Origin: Methanomassiliicoccales archaeon | GTDB lineage: Archaea; Thermoplasmatota; Thermoplasmata; Methanomassiliicoccales; UBA472 | Assembly: GCA_038740345.1 (NCBI GenBank) | Contig: JAVYMA010000006.1 | Coordinates: 1-64,000, forward strand | DNA: 64,000 nucleotides | Direction: 5' to 3' | Shown: one piece after another, positions 17,493 to 26,101 of the stretch | Numbering within the stretch: the first letter of the stretch is position 1 | Layout of the letters: every line of letters begins with the position of its first letter | Program-made: the position numbers and the translations under genes | Notes under the pieces: generated by a model | Databases searched by the model: none | Told to the model about the DNA's origin: nothing | What the model saw: only the letters and a program-made list of their open reading frames with translations

Positions 17493-17536
17493 GATATCAC
17501 CTCCAGATTATGCATCAGGATTGAAATGAGAAGGAA

Positions 17537-18091
17537 TCACAATCCAACCTCTCTTAAATCTAAGATGTAGTTGATTATGCAAACACATTGCGCGGCCGTA
17601 TATTCCCTATGGCCTAAAGACACTCTTTTTCCATACCTTAAGACATATTCCTCTTCCTTCTTTGGTAGGCCTATCTGATCCCCGATGACGAACATTGGGG
17701 CATGGCCTAACTCGACCTGCCTTATGTCCTCACCATCTTTCTCTAGCACGAAAACGTCTTCTCTATCCCTTATCAGTGATTGAAGGCTATTGCGACGCAC
17801 CTCCACCCCTGGATGCTGCTTGCCTGAAAGTACACCTCGCAATAACACCTCCCATGACCTTTCGTCGGGGGGTGCGTTCTTAAGCCTCGATCCTTCCACT
17901 ACCAACTCCTTAGGCGGGTCAGGGGGGCCGTTGAGAATAGCATGGAATATAACGTCATGTCGCAGCGCGTAAGAGATGTAGAGGGACATGAGAAGGCATT
18001 GGAAAACCACATCCAACCTTCCCCCTTGATATAGGCTGGTAAATCTACCATCAGTCCTTCCAGTGCGGGAATAGAGTACAAATTCTCTCAT
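17537..18091 (-). CDS. trmY: tRNA pseudouridine(54) N1-methyltransferase TrmY
   Basis: TrmY is a SPOUT methyltransferase that makes N1-methylpseudouridine at position 54 of archaeal tRNA from S-adenosylmethionine. The 184-residue length is close to the family. Signatures are the MREFVLYSRTGRTDGRFTSL start, GGRLDVVFQCL, and the knot region with FVIGDQIGLPKKEEE and SLGHREYTAAQCVCIINY. It acts in the cytosol. The CHAT-like gene follows after 44 nt, so the two may be cotranscribed. The upstream region is AT-rich and is shared with the divergent winged-helix gene. Confidence 0.88.
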   Translation of the reverse strand: MREFVLYSRTGRTDGRFTSLYQGGRLDVVFQCLLMSLYISYALRHDVIFHAILNGPPDPPKELVVEGSRLKNAPPDERSWEVLLRGVLSGKQHPGVEVRRNSLQSLIRDREDVFVLEKDGEDIRQVELGHAPMFVIGDQIGLPKKEEEYVLRYGKRVSLGHREYTAAQCVCIINYILDLREVGL

Positions 18092-18388
18092 GGAGCATCG
18101 TCGGACTATTCACACTTTGACTCTTTAATCCCTACGGCTGGTCGAATCCTGCCTACCTATGCCTAATCTTCCTAAAGCAAAATGAGAATAGAACAGATTC
18201 ATACAATCATGAGCGAAGAGAAATGAAGAGATATCATTTTTCTACAATCAGAATAATAATTAGTTTTTTTAATTAATTAAAATTAAAATTTAACAGATTA
18301 TGTTTAGTGATTACCTCGGTTCCCTCATGATGAAGGTGAGAGAGAATTCATGACATGCTTAAATATTAGAGTTTTACATCAATCAATC
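18092..18388. promoter_or_regulatory. Divergent AT-rich promoter region
   Basis: This region separates trmY (minus) from the winged-helix regulator (plus). It contains a block rich in A and T (aattaattaaaattaaaa, 18271-18290). TTAAATATTA at 18359-18368 lies 21-30 nt before the ATG at 18389 and is a good TATA box for a leaderless mRNA of that gene. Confidence 0.5.
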
Positions 18389-19015
18389 ATGGCCAACAAG
18401 GGCTGCGTGATCGAGATAGGCTGCATAGATCCCGAGACCTATTCCAACATCGTCAACCATCCCCTTAGGAAAGAGATATTAAAAGCTCTGTATCGAAAGG
18501 GATTGGAAGGCCCTGTAACGAAGCAGTCCTTGGCAGAAGCTATGAAACTGAATTATCATCAGCTGGTTTACCAGTTGAACAATCACTTGCGCGAATTCTG
18601 GGAGGTGGCCAGGGAAGAAAAGGTGAGGGGGACGCGCATGGAATACATCGTTCCAAGTCATCCGCATGCGGTCTACATCTCCTTGGGCAAAGAGCACTCC
18701 ATATACATCTTCGATCCACTGGCTAATCTTTTCGGCCCCATGTCCCTCGTAGGAACCAGATGCGATTTCTGCACGCCAAATGAGGCAGCGAGATGTTCTA
18801 AATTCGTAGAAAGTAGTTGCGGTTGCTCTTCGGAGCTCTCAGAGTCAGAATCAGCACTTCTGAAAGCCAACGGTCGTTCTAATCCCTTCAGGCCTCTCGA
18901 CAAAGCTATAATCTGTGCCCTAAGAAAACTTTCTAGTGGGGAGAAATGTGTGGTCAACATTCCTTGTGAGGGTTGCGCCTTCCTGAAAAAGACAATAAGT
19001 ATCCAGATCCTCTAG
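18389..19015 (+). CDS. Winged-helix transcription regulator with Cys-rich C-terminal part
   Basis: The 208-residue protein has an ArsR-like winged helix at about residues 15-80: NHPLRKEILKALYRKG, then TKQSLAEAMKLNYHQLVYQL as the recognition region. The C-terminal half has a Cys-rich stretch (C at RCDFC, ARC, SCGC) and CEGC near the end, which could bind metal or an iron-sulfur cluster. I place the start at 18389 because the TATA box 21-30 nt upstream overlaps the longer frame start at 18350. The gene is followed by an Lrp-type regulator. The ligand and targets are unknown. Confidence 0.7.
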   Translation: MANKGCVIEIGCIDPETYSNIVNHPLRKEILKALYRKGLEGPVTKQSLAEAMKLNYHQLVYQLNNHLREFWEVAREEKVRGTRMEYIVPSHPHAVYISLGKEHSIYIFDPLANLFGPMSLVGTRCDFCTPNEAARCSKFVESSCGCSSELSESESALLKANGRSNPFRPLDKAIICALRKLSSGEKCVVNIPCEGCAFLKKTISIQIL

Positions 19016-19142
19016 TAACAGGATGAGGTCACGGTTATGATCTTCCTTCTCATTTGTTTGAGCATACGCTAGGCCTTTTTATTTCTGGTTGAGAATACGA
19101 CAAAATGATATAGCATTCAAAATTATGCAAGAGCGGTCAAGG

Positions 19143-19583
19143 ATGAACGTCGATGAAATGAATAAAAAAATATTGAAGTTGTTAATGACAGAAGGAAAAA
19201 TGACCCATAATGAGATGGCACAGCGTCTTCACCGTTCGCCTTCCACGATTCGCGATCGTATTTCTAGACTTGAACGCGAGAATATCATAATGGGATATGT
19301 CACCTTGGTAGATTATGGTCGAATAGGCATGGGGGTCGATGCCATCATCTTCGCCAACCTCGATGATGATGCTAGCGTCAATGAATTGCATCATCTCTCG
19401 GAGATCCCTGGTGTGCTAGAGGTGCTGCAGATAAGCGGTCATAGGCGCATCATGATCCGCCTTCGCGCCTCTGATGGCAACTCGCTGCAAGAGATCATCG
19501 AGCATGAACTGATTCCTCTCGGGCTGAAGGATTTAGACCTGCGCTTGGTGCTCGACAGCGTGATGCGCTTCCCCGGTCTATGA
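19143..19583 (+). CDS. Lrp/AsnC family transcription regulator
   Basis: The 146-residue product has an N-terminal helix-turn-helix (MNKKILKLLMTEGK, then MAQRLHRSPSTIRDRISRLE) and a C-terminal RAM domain (GYVTLVDYGRIGMGV..., PGVLEVLQISGHRRIMIRL). Lrp proteins bind amino acids at the RAM dimer interface and control nitrogen and amino acid genes. The gene ends exactly at the end of the convergent glutamate synthase operon, which makes that operon a reasonable but unproven target. The frame is open from a TTG at 19089. The ATG at 19143, with AAGG just before it, fits the family start better. Confidence 0.85.
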   Translation: MNVDEMNKKILKLLMTEGKMTHNEMAQRLHRSPSTIRDRISRLERENIIMGYVTLVDYGRIGMGVDAIIFANLDDDASVNELHHLSEIPGVLEVLQISGHRRIMIRLRASDGNSLQEIIEHELIPLGLKDLDLRLVLDSVMRFPGL

Positions 19584-20435
19584 TCAAATAGGAGTGGGAT
19601 CGTAATGGCCGTGAAATGGTCTGGAGGAAGTAGGCGTTATCTTCACGTATTCCTCCCAATCCTTGGGGGCGTCGAGGTGGAATGCCTTCTCAAACTGTTC
19701 TATATATGAGAATAGCTCAGGTATATCATCTTCCTTAAGAGAGCTTAAATTTGCTCCAGGCCCCAATTGATGCTCCTCTACTCGCCCTCGTACGAAGATC
19801 TTGCCCCCATGGATGCCAGCGCCTATCTGTTGGCCTACAGGGGAGTGGGCTTTACCACTAAAATTGAGGACCACTATCACCCCTCCCGCCATATATTCTC
19901 CCAGGTAATCCTTGGCGGTCTCGCCTATTACGATACAAGGTCGAATCCCCTGATACTCTTTCATATGTATGCCCACACGGTATCCTGTATGGCCCTTGAT
20001 CAATATGGACCCGCCTCTTGCTGCTAAACCAGTGACGTCCCAAGCATTGCCATGAATTATAATGCGGCCTGAATTCATCGTATTGCCAGTCATGTCCTGC
20101 GCATTACCGAATACTTCTATAGTCGCCCCGTCCAAGAAGGCACCGAGATTGTTACCAGGCGTTCCATGAATCTCGATATACAGATCTTTGTTCTTGACCG
20201 TAGAGGCGATGTAGCGCTGTCCCATCACTCCTTGTAGTATTATATGCTTGGTGCCCGCCTCGATCTCCCGGCGTATCAATTCATTGAGCGTCTTATAATG
20301 CATCAGCTTTCCGGCATCGTCCTTAGCATCAGCGTGAATGATTACCTTGTCATCCAATCGCTCCACAACAGGCTTGACCTCCAATCTCTTTCCCTGAGTT
20401 ATACTATCCCAGGCATCCGCATCCATCAGCCCCAA
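19584..20435 (-). CDS. Glutamate synthase GXGXG-domain subunit
   Basis: This 283-residue protein corresponds to the C-terminal beta-helix domain of bacterial glutamate synthase large subunit. Repeats such as GNAWDVTGLAARGG, GHTGYRVGIHMK and GAGIHGGKIFVRG show the GXGXG pattern. In archaea, glutamate synthase is split into three proteins and this is the third gene of the operon. It helps shape the ammonia tunnel and holds the domains together. It overlaps the FMN subunit by 10 nt. Confidence 0.9.
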   Translation of the reverse strand: MGLMDADAWDSITQGKRLEVKPVVERLDDKVIIHADAKDDAGKLMHYKTLNELIRREIEAGTKHIILQGVMGQRYIASTVKNKDLYIEIHGTPGNNLGAFLDGATIEVFGNAQDMTGNTMNSGRIIIHGNAWDVTGLAARGGSILIKGHTGYRVGIHMKEYQGIRPCIVIGETAKDYLGEYMAGGVIVVLNFSGKAHSPVGQQIGAGIHGGKIFVRGRVEEHQLGPGANLSSLKEDDIPELFSYIEQFEKAFHLDAPKDWEEYVKITPTSSRPFHGHYDPTPI

Positions 20436-21964
20436 CCCTCCCCTACATGCTTAACTCCCATTATCTCCGCTATTTTAGAATTAGGACCGAAGTAGCGCAA
20501 TCTATCGCGATTCCCCACCAAGCTCTCAACCGAATCGATTCCCATCGCGCCCAAAATCTCCTTCAATTCCTCATTCCAGGAGCGGAATAGCCTAACCACA
20601 CGTGCAGAAGCCACTTCTGGATTTAATCTAGAGGCCAGCTCTTCTCTCTGTGTGGCGATCCCCCAGGAGCACATCCCACGATGGCATTGTTGACAGACAC
20701 GGCAGCCCATGGCCACCAGGGCCGCTGTGCATACCATCACGGCATCGGCCCCAAGGGCAATGGCCTTAATCATATCTGCTGAAGAACGGATGCTCCCGCC
20801 CGCAAAGACTGTCACTCTATTGCGCAGCCCCTCTTTGGTGAGGCGTTGGTCCACAACGGAGATGGCTACCTCGATGGGCAGCCCGACATGGTCACGTATT
20901 ATGCGAGGAGTGGAGCCAGTACCTCCTCGGAAGCCATCGATAGTGATGAAGTCCGCTCCTGCCCTCACGATTCCGGAGGCGATCGCTCCCACGTTGTGGA
21001 CAGCTGCGATTTTAACCCCCACTGGAACTTTATATTCCACTGATTCCTTGACCACTGAGATCAACTGCTGAAGATCCTCGATGGAATAGATGTCATGATG
21101 TGGATATGGAGAGATGGCGTCTGTTCCCAAAGGAATCATCCTTGTCTGGGAGATCATGGCACTGACCTTCTCTCCGGGAAGATGCCCTCCATGGCCAGGT
21201 TTTGCTCCCTGTCCGATCTTGATCTCGACCGCGGCAGTGCTCTTTAAATAATCACCGGTAACGCCAAAACGTCCCGAGGCTATTTCACTAACCACATTCT
21301 TAGCATAAGGCAGGAAGTCTCGGTGAAGTCCACCTTCCCCCGAGCCGGCGAGGATATTCAATTCTTTGGCAGCCATGAAAAGGGCTTTTTGGGCGTTGTA
21401 GGAGACTGAGCCTAGAGAGATATGGCCGATCATTATGGGCATATCCATGGCGATGATGGGTCCTGGGTCCTCGTCTAAGTAAGGGGGGCCTTTTTCGTTT
21501 ACCCTCAACCTACCTTTTCTTCCTCCCACATAGGTCCTGGTCTCTACCACCTCTCTCAAAGGATCTATGGCGGGGTTCGTTACCTGTGCCGCATCCAACA
21601 CCATCTCATCGAACATGACTGGATAAGCTATGTCCGTGCCACACGAGGTAAGAAGCACCCCTCCCGTGGAGGCCTGTGACATGATAGCCCTCCTGACCCT
21701 CTCGTTGAAATTGGCGTGAGGAGGGAACTGAGATGGTATTTGACGTATCTCAATGCAGTGTGCAGGACAAACGTTGATGCAACGTCCACAAGCCACGCAA
21801 CCCCCTGCAGGTCTCACGTTTCCATCCACAAAGTCGAGTGCGCGGTAGGAACACTCATTCACGCATTTCCTGCACCGCTTGCACAAGGAGGCATCTATTA
21901 CTGGCATAAAACGCTCTGGCGCTTCCAATTCCATCCTTCGTTTTACTGCCTCGGTTTGAGCCAT
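20426..21964 (-). CDS. gltB: Glutamate synthase FMN-binding subunit with N-terminal ferredoxin domain
   Basis: This 512-residue protein is the catalytic synthase part. It makes glutamate from 2-oxoglutarate and ammonia on an FMN centre. Residues about 20-75 hold two [4Fe-4S] motifs (CKRCRKCVNECSY and CVACGRCINVCPA). The barrel shows GSGEGGLHRD, KIGQGAKPGHGG and TIDGFRGGTGSTP, then VCTAALVAMGCRVCQQCH for the [3Fe-4S]-type cysteines. The ferredoxin domain suggests that reduced ferredoxin or a similar carrier is the electron source, since no NADPH subunit is nearby. It is the middle gene, immediately behind the amidotransferase. Confidence 0.93.
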   Translation of the reverse strand: MAQTEAVKRRMELEAPERFMPVIDASLCKRCRKCVNECSYRALDFVDGNVRPAGGCVACGRCINVCPAHCIEIRQIPSQFPPHANFNERVRRAIMSQASTGGVLLTSCGTDIAYPVMFDEMVLDAAQVTNPAIDPLREVVETRTYVGGRKGRLRVNEKGPPYLDEDPGPIIAMDMPIMIGHISLGSVSYNAQKALFMAAKELNILAGSGEGGLHRDFLPYAKNVVSEIASGRFGVTGDYLKSTAAVEIKIGQGAKPGHGGHLPGEKVSAMISQTRMIPLGTDAISPYPHHDIYSIEDLQQLISVVKESVEYKVPVGVKIAAVHNVGAIASGIVRAGADFITIDGFRGGTGSTPRIIRDHVGLPIEVAISVVDQRLTKEGLRNRVTVFAGGSIRSSADMIKAIALGADAVMVCTAALVAMGCRVCQQCHRGMCSWGIATQREELASRLNPEVASARVVRLFRSWNEELKEILGAMGIDSVESLVGNRDRLRYFGPNSKIAEIMGVKHVGEGWG

Positions 21965-23209
21965 TTATACCCCTCCTTGAAAGGGGAGTTCATTTCCAGT
22001 CCGCAAAACCCCTCTTCCTGCCATCGCGACCATAGGACTGCCTGCATTTGGTGTCCAAGTCTCAGCATTTGGTGAAACAACACGAACGGCGCATTCCTCG
22101 CTGGCTGCATAAGCAACTTTTCTATCTGGGGAGAGGCCGCAGAGCAGCGGTCTAAGTTTCTTACGATCTGCCAAGGTGATCATTGTGACCTCTGGTTGTC
22201 TTTTGCCCACAATGATGGAGAAAGGCCCGTTCAGAAGCGCCTCCTTATATGTTATCCTCAGCCATCTAGCGAGGCGAGCACTCTCTGCATCCAAACGATT
22301 GATATCATCGTGATACCACGGGGCCATGGCGAAAGCGGCAGCGGTTATAGGGAGACGGTGCTTGCGCACCAAGAGATCCCAGATATAGGTCACAACCTCC
22401 GTATCGGTGAGCACCGAGCAGCGATAACCAGCCATTTCCACGAATTTGCGGTTCACTCCATAGGAAGTGATCTCCCCGTTGTGGCATACTGCCCAATCCA
22501 AAATGCTCAAGGGATGTGCACCACCCCACCAAGCAGGCGAATTGGTCGGGAACCTTGAATGGGATATCCACATCTGGCCAGAATATCTATCCAAATCGTA
22601 GAATTTGGATATCTCGTATGAGTATCCATTACCTTTGAACACGGCCATATCCTTACCGCTGGACACGCATAAGGCGCCTTCCAGCTCCGAATTTATGTGC
22701 ATCACTAACTGCACAATGAAATCGTCGTTGGAGAGATCAGACCTACCTCTCCATTCCAATTTGTTATTGGGGCGGAAGAAATAGCGCCATACCAAGGGAA
22801 AAGGAGGTTTCATGCTTTTCACCCTTTGAGTGAAGACCTTCTCATCCTTGGTGATAGTCCCTAGGCCCTTCAACAGCTCTTCCACTTCTGCTTTGGCCGT
22901 CTCATGATCGAAGAAGAACTGCATGCAATAATCGTCGCGGTGTTCTGGAAATAGGCCATAGCAGGCATATCCCGCTCCTAGACCATTTTCCCTTTCCCCC
23001 ATGGTCTCCAACATGCGGGCAATCACTCCTCCAGAGATACGTCCCCCCGTGAGGTCGATGCAACCAGCAATACCACAACCACCCATTTGGTATGATAATC
23101 CTGGAGGTCGGGATGCCCCAAATCTTTCGACATCAACACTGTCAAGGAGCTCAGCATCGATATGCGAAGGGATGTTTGCAATGTTTTCAGGTTCCAACAT
23201 ATCCTTCAT
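21965..23209 (-). CDS. Glutamate synthase class II glutamine amidotransferase subunit
   Basis: The 414-residue protein is the glutaminase domain of the three-part archaeal glutamate synthase and releases ammonia from glutamine. The class II core includes GGCGIAG, WISHSRFPTNSPA, CHNGEITSYGVNR and VLTDTEV. The nucleophile must become the N-terminal residue, but here it would be C45 (GGCGIAG). So 44 residues must be removed, or a later start used (an ATG codes for residue 42, but leaves two Gly ahead of the Cys). The stop is 1 nt from the FMN subunit gene. No clear Shine-Dalgarno sequence was seen before 23209. Confidence 0.9.
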   Translation of the reverse strand: MKDMLEPENIANIPSHIDAELLDSVDVERFGASRPPGLSYQMGGCGIAGCIDLTGGRISGGVIARMLETMGERENGLGAGYACYGLFPEHRDDYCMQFFFDHETAKAEVEELLKGLGTITKDEKVFTQRVKSMKPPFPLVWRYFFRPNNKLEWRGRSDLSNDDFIVQLVMHINSELEGALCVSSGKDMAVFKGNGYSYEISKFYDLDRYSGQMWISHSRFPTNSPAWWGGAHPLSILDWAVCHNGEITSYGVNRKFVEMAGYRCSVLTDTEVVTYIWDLLVRKHRLPITAAAFAMAPWYHDDINRLDAESARLARWLRITYKEALLNGPFSIIVGKRQPEVTMITLADRKKLRPLLCGLSPDRKVAYAASEECAVRVVSPNAETWTPNAGSPMVAMAGRGVLRTGNELPFQGGV

Positions 23210-23624
23210 GACTTCCTATTATCTTGTTACTGCTTGGAGGAGGAGCCACGTTTAGCTCAATCCCGCTACGGGTTGCAAAGTCGCCAAGACTGAGGCCAAT
23301 CCTATCATCCACCTAATAAGCATTTCTATCCATTTGATTCCTTTTTAGATATTTTTTTTCTAAAATCGTAAATTTATTATGCATATCGTATGAGAATTAT
23401 TACAATTCGTATACATTCAACGATTAATTAGACAGGTATTAGAAGTCAGCTTTCGCTTTTATGCTTTTGTCTTTGCGCTTTATTCAATATCATATCCTCG
23501 AAAGGCAATCTATCATAGGCTATTAATCAAAAATTTATATGCTCCACCCTCTCCATGACTTAGCAATTCTTTTTAATGTGCTACCGTCATTTTAACTTAG
23601 GCGAATCCCTTGACGACTCAGAGG
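23210..23624. promoter_or_regulatory. Divergent regulatory region with operator-like dyad
   Basis: This 415-nt AT-rich region separates the glutamate synthase operon (minus) from the HTH-CBS gene (plus). It holds an inverted repeat TTTTAGA/TCTAAAA (23343-23365, 9-nt spacer) and a near-perfect dyad TATGAGAATT-ATTAC-AATTCGTATA (23389-23413, 8 of 10 positions paired). The dyad looks like a site for a dimeric regulator such as the Lrp or HTH-CBS protein. Coding frames here are not convincing. Confidence 0.45.
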
Positions 23625-24245
23625 ATGACCTTAATCCCTCAACTGCCGGATCTGGACAAGATAAGGCAGATGCGAAAGCGGCTAAACCTTTCCCAGAGAG
23701 AACTCGCTGCTTTGGCAGGAGTAAGCCAATCTCTGATAGCCAAGATTGAAAGAGGTTCCATAGATCCCTCTTATAGCAATGTGCGAAAGATATTGGCTGC
23801 TTTCGAGGAGGCCCTGCGGCGGCGAAAAATTGAAGGGATGAAGATGGGGGCACAGCTGACCGTAGGCGATTTGGCTACGAGGGGAGTGATAACTGTTAGG
23901 CCGGATCAGACCCTGGCGGAATGCGTGGATAAGATGATGAGGGGACGATTCACACAGTTGCCGGTCATGGACGGGGACAAGGTGGTGGGAGGTATCACTG
24001 ACGATCGCATACGTGACTATACCATCGAGGAGACTAGGAACAATCGCAAGACCTATGATGCGGTCATGCAAACTAAGGTGGAGGAAGTGATGACCGATCC
24101 ATTCCCCATCCTATCCGAGGAAACACCAATAGAACTTGCATCGGTCCATCTGCAAAGAGAGGAAGCGGTCTTAGTCTCCAAGAAAGGTCAGATTGTAGGC
24201 ATACTAACTAGCGCCGATTTCCTTAACCTTGGCATTAATCAATAA
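23625..24245 (+). CDS. HTH (XRE)-CBS domain regulator
   Basis: The protein joins an XRE helix-turn-helix (about residues 10-60, with LNLSQRELAALAGVSQSLIAKIERG) to a pair of CBS domains (VGDLATRGVITVRPDQTL... and VEEVMTDPFPILSEETPI...). Tandem CBS domains commonly sense adenine nucleotides or S-adenosylmethionine. Archaeal HTH-CBS proteins are predicted regulators of metabolic genes. The frame also begins at a TTG at 23610; I take the ATG at 23625, preceded by CAGAGG. The divergent glutamate synthase operon is a possible target. Ligand and target are inferred only from context. Confidence 0.85.
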   Translation: MTLIPQLPDLDKIRQMRKRLNLSQRELAALAGVSQSLIAKIERGSIDPSYSNVRKILAAFEEALRRRKIEGMKMGAQLTVGDLATRGVITVRPDQTLAECVDKMMRGRFTQLPVMDGDKVVGGITDDRIRDYTIEETRNNRKTYDAVMQTKVEEVMTDPFPILSEETPIELASVHLQREEAVLVSKKGQIVGILTSADFLNLGINQ

Positions 24246-24612
24246 AAGCCGCGAATCAGTGCAATCTAGAATAAGCTGCAGGAAGCTACGATGAGGTAAA
24301 AGAAATGAAAAATAATATAATTTATTTTCTTTAATAATTAGGGACCTGCTTGGCTAGAAGCATCCTCCTTGCCTCGGCGGCATCGGAACGAGTGAAATTT
24401 TTTCACGTCAGCACAAGTATTCGTCAGATTGGCCTTCTTCTATGGCTGTTGACTTCTAATACCTAAAACGCAGCCTATAACATTTTATGTGACACCAAAA
24501 AAGTACCCTAAGCAGCTCAGTGCACGCCTCTCATCGCAATGTTCTAAGCATCAGATATTAGAAGAGTTTTTCATATGAGCTGATATTGAAAATCTCGGAG
24601 AAGAGGCAAAAA
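24246..24612. other. Intergenic region with a hairpin
   Basis: No gene was recognised in these 367 nt. At 24392-24406 GTGAAA-TTT-TTTCAC is a perfect inverted repeat with a run of six T. It could be a terminator for the HTH-CBS gene or a regulator site. An AT-rich block at 24302-24345 may contain a promoter. Confidence 0.35.
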
Positions 24613-25212
24613 ATGAAGAAAAAGGAGCTGGAAATACTGCTGGAAGCGGTGCAGCCTTTCCAGGCACCTAATCCTACCTCAGAGCAGTACCACACGCCAG
24701 CTATCATTGCTGCGGACATGCTCTTCACTGCTTACTCCTTAGGAGATATTTACGATAAAAACGTGATCGATTTAGGCTGCGGTACAGGGATGCTAGCCAT
24801 AGCCGCCGCCTTGTTGGGGGCCAGATCCGTGAAAGGGGTGGAAAGGGATCCATCTGCCCTAGAATTGGCCAAACTGAACGTGCAAAAGATGGGAGTGAAT
24901 GTGGAGCTAATTCTGTCAGATATTCAGAATTTCCAAGGAAACACTGATACAGTAGTAATGAACCCTCCCTTTGGCGCGCAGAACCGTCATGCTGACCGAC
25001 CATTCCTCGATAAGGCTATGGAGGTGGCGCAAGTCGCATATTCATTGCATAATGCTATTACCCAGGAATTCCTTTTAAGGATGATTCAGTCGGCTGGGGC
25101 AGAGGTTAGGATACTAAAAAGGTATAAATTAGGAATCCCTCATACCTTCGCGTTCCATAAGAGAGAAAGGAAGGATGTCAGTGTGTTGTTGCTCCGCATC
25201 CAGACGCGGTGA
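24613..25212 (+). CDS. METTL5-like RNA N6-adenine methyltransferase
   Basis: The 199-residue protein is a class I methyltransferase. Motif I is VIDLGCGTGMLAIAA, and motif IV is NPPFG, the signature for methylation of an exocyclic adenine amine. The N-terminal EQYHTPAIIAADML and the full length match the archaeal relatives of METTL5, which modify small-subunit rRNA in eukaryotes. The target in archaea is probably rRNA. The start at 24613 follows GAAGAGGC; an earlier in-frame TTG exists at 24586. The stop overlaps the csl4 start (GTGA), so the two are coupled. Confidence 0.85.
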   Translation: MKKKELEILLEAVQPFQAPNPTSEQYHTPAIIAADMLFTAYSLGDIYDKNVIDLGCGTGMLAIAAALLGARSVKGVERDPSALELAKLNVQKMGVNVELILSDIQNFQGNTDTVVMNPPFGAQNRHADRPFLDKAMEVAQVAYSLHNAITQEFLLRMIQSAGAEVRILKRYKLGIPHTFAFHKRERKDVSVLLLRIQTR

Positions 25213-25778
25213 ATAAAATGATGGCTAAAAGATCTGTTCTACCTGGAGAGGAGGTGGCGGAGGCGGAGGAATATCTTCCTGCAGAGGGCACTTATGAGGA
25301 GGAAGGAAAAGTATATGCCTCTATAGCAGGAGAACTGGAATTGGATAATAAGGAAAAGGTGGCCAGGGTTAAGCCTTTCAATCCCGTCGCAGAACTCAAG
25401 CCAGGTGACACGGTATTCTGCAGTGTAACAGATGTACGCAACTGCATGGTCATTTGCGATGTTGTGGCGATAGAGGGAAGAGAGAGGGAGATAGCGGGAG
25501 AGACCTCTGCAACCATTCACATCTCCAAGCTATCCTCGGATTACGTTCAGGATGCTAGCAAGGAAATTCGCCCTAGTGATATCATAAGGGCCAAAGTCAT
25601 CCAGGTCAAGCCTTCTGTTCAGCTAACGACAGCAGGGCCGCACCTAGGAGTAGTGAAAGCTCTGTGTAGGAGATGCCGGGCACCGCTGATCCGCAAGGAT
25701 AAAGGCTTATATTGCGTGAATTGCGAACGCATAGAGACCCGTAAGATCGCGGACGATTATGGAGACGTTGAGTTTTAA
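25209..25778 (+). CDS. csl4: Exosome RNA-binding subunit Csl4
   Basis: Csl4 is a cap subunit of the archaeal exosome, the 3'-5' RNA degrading complex. The 189-residue protein has an N-terminal domain (SVLPGEEVAEAEEYLPAEGT is typical), a central S1 domain (LKPGDTVFCSVTDV... IHISKLSSDYV) and a C-terminal zinc ribbon (CRRC and CVNC). The GTG start overlaps the methyltransferase stop by 4 nt. Pairing of csl4 with an RNA methyltransferase is common in archaea and fits a shared rRNA role. Two ATG codons follow within five residues as alternative starts. Confidence 0.93.
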   Translation: MNKMMAKRSVLPGEEVAEAEEYLPAEGTYEEEGKVYASIAGELELDNKEKVARVKPFNPVAELKPGDTVFCSVTDVRNCMVICDVVAIEGREREIAGETSATIHISKLSSDYVQDASKEIRPSDIIRAKVIQVKPSVQLTTAGPHLGVVKALCRRCRAPLIRKDKGLYCVNCERIETRKIADDYGDVEF

Positions 25779-25856
25779 AGCTTCAATCTTCGCTATTAAT
25801 GGAAATGGCATGAGAAAATCTATATCGCAAAAGGGAAATTGACAAGAGGCGGGAAG

Positions 25857-26039
25857 ATGGTAAAGAGCAACGAGGACCTTTCCAAAGAAATCGCCGAGCT
25901 GAAGAGTGAACTTAAACAGATGCGCGAGATTGTTAACATGCTTTTCAATATCATCATTGAATCCGAGGAAGAAGAGGAAGACTATCTTCCCTATCCAGGT
26001 TCAGGGATGATGACAGATAGCTTTAGGTTTAATAATTAA
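25857..26039 (+). CDS. Small coiled-coil acidic protein
   Basis: The product has 60 residues. Residues 5-38 form a heptad-like helix (LSKEIAELKSELKQMREIV) suited to a short coiled coil. A run of Glu and a proline-glycine-rich tail follow. GGCGGGAAG precedes the ATG. An upstream TTG would add six residues. I do not recognise a family; compact coiled-coil proteins of this size are common in archaea. It may bind a partner protein. Confidence 0.55.
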   Translation: MVKSNEDLSKEIAELKSELKQMREIVNMLFNIIIESEEEEEDYLPYPGSGMMTDSFRFNN

Positions 26040-26101
26040 AGCCTATGCTCCGCCAATAATGCTTTAATCTTACATCCTTCAACAGGCTGGGACGGTCTAC
26101 G

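Noticed and set aside
20709-21071. Long plus-strand open frame inside the glutamate synthase FMN gene
   Set aside because: It is the antisense shadow of a strongly supported gene and has no start signal.
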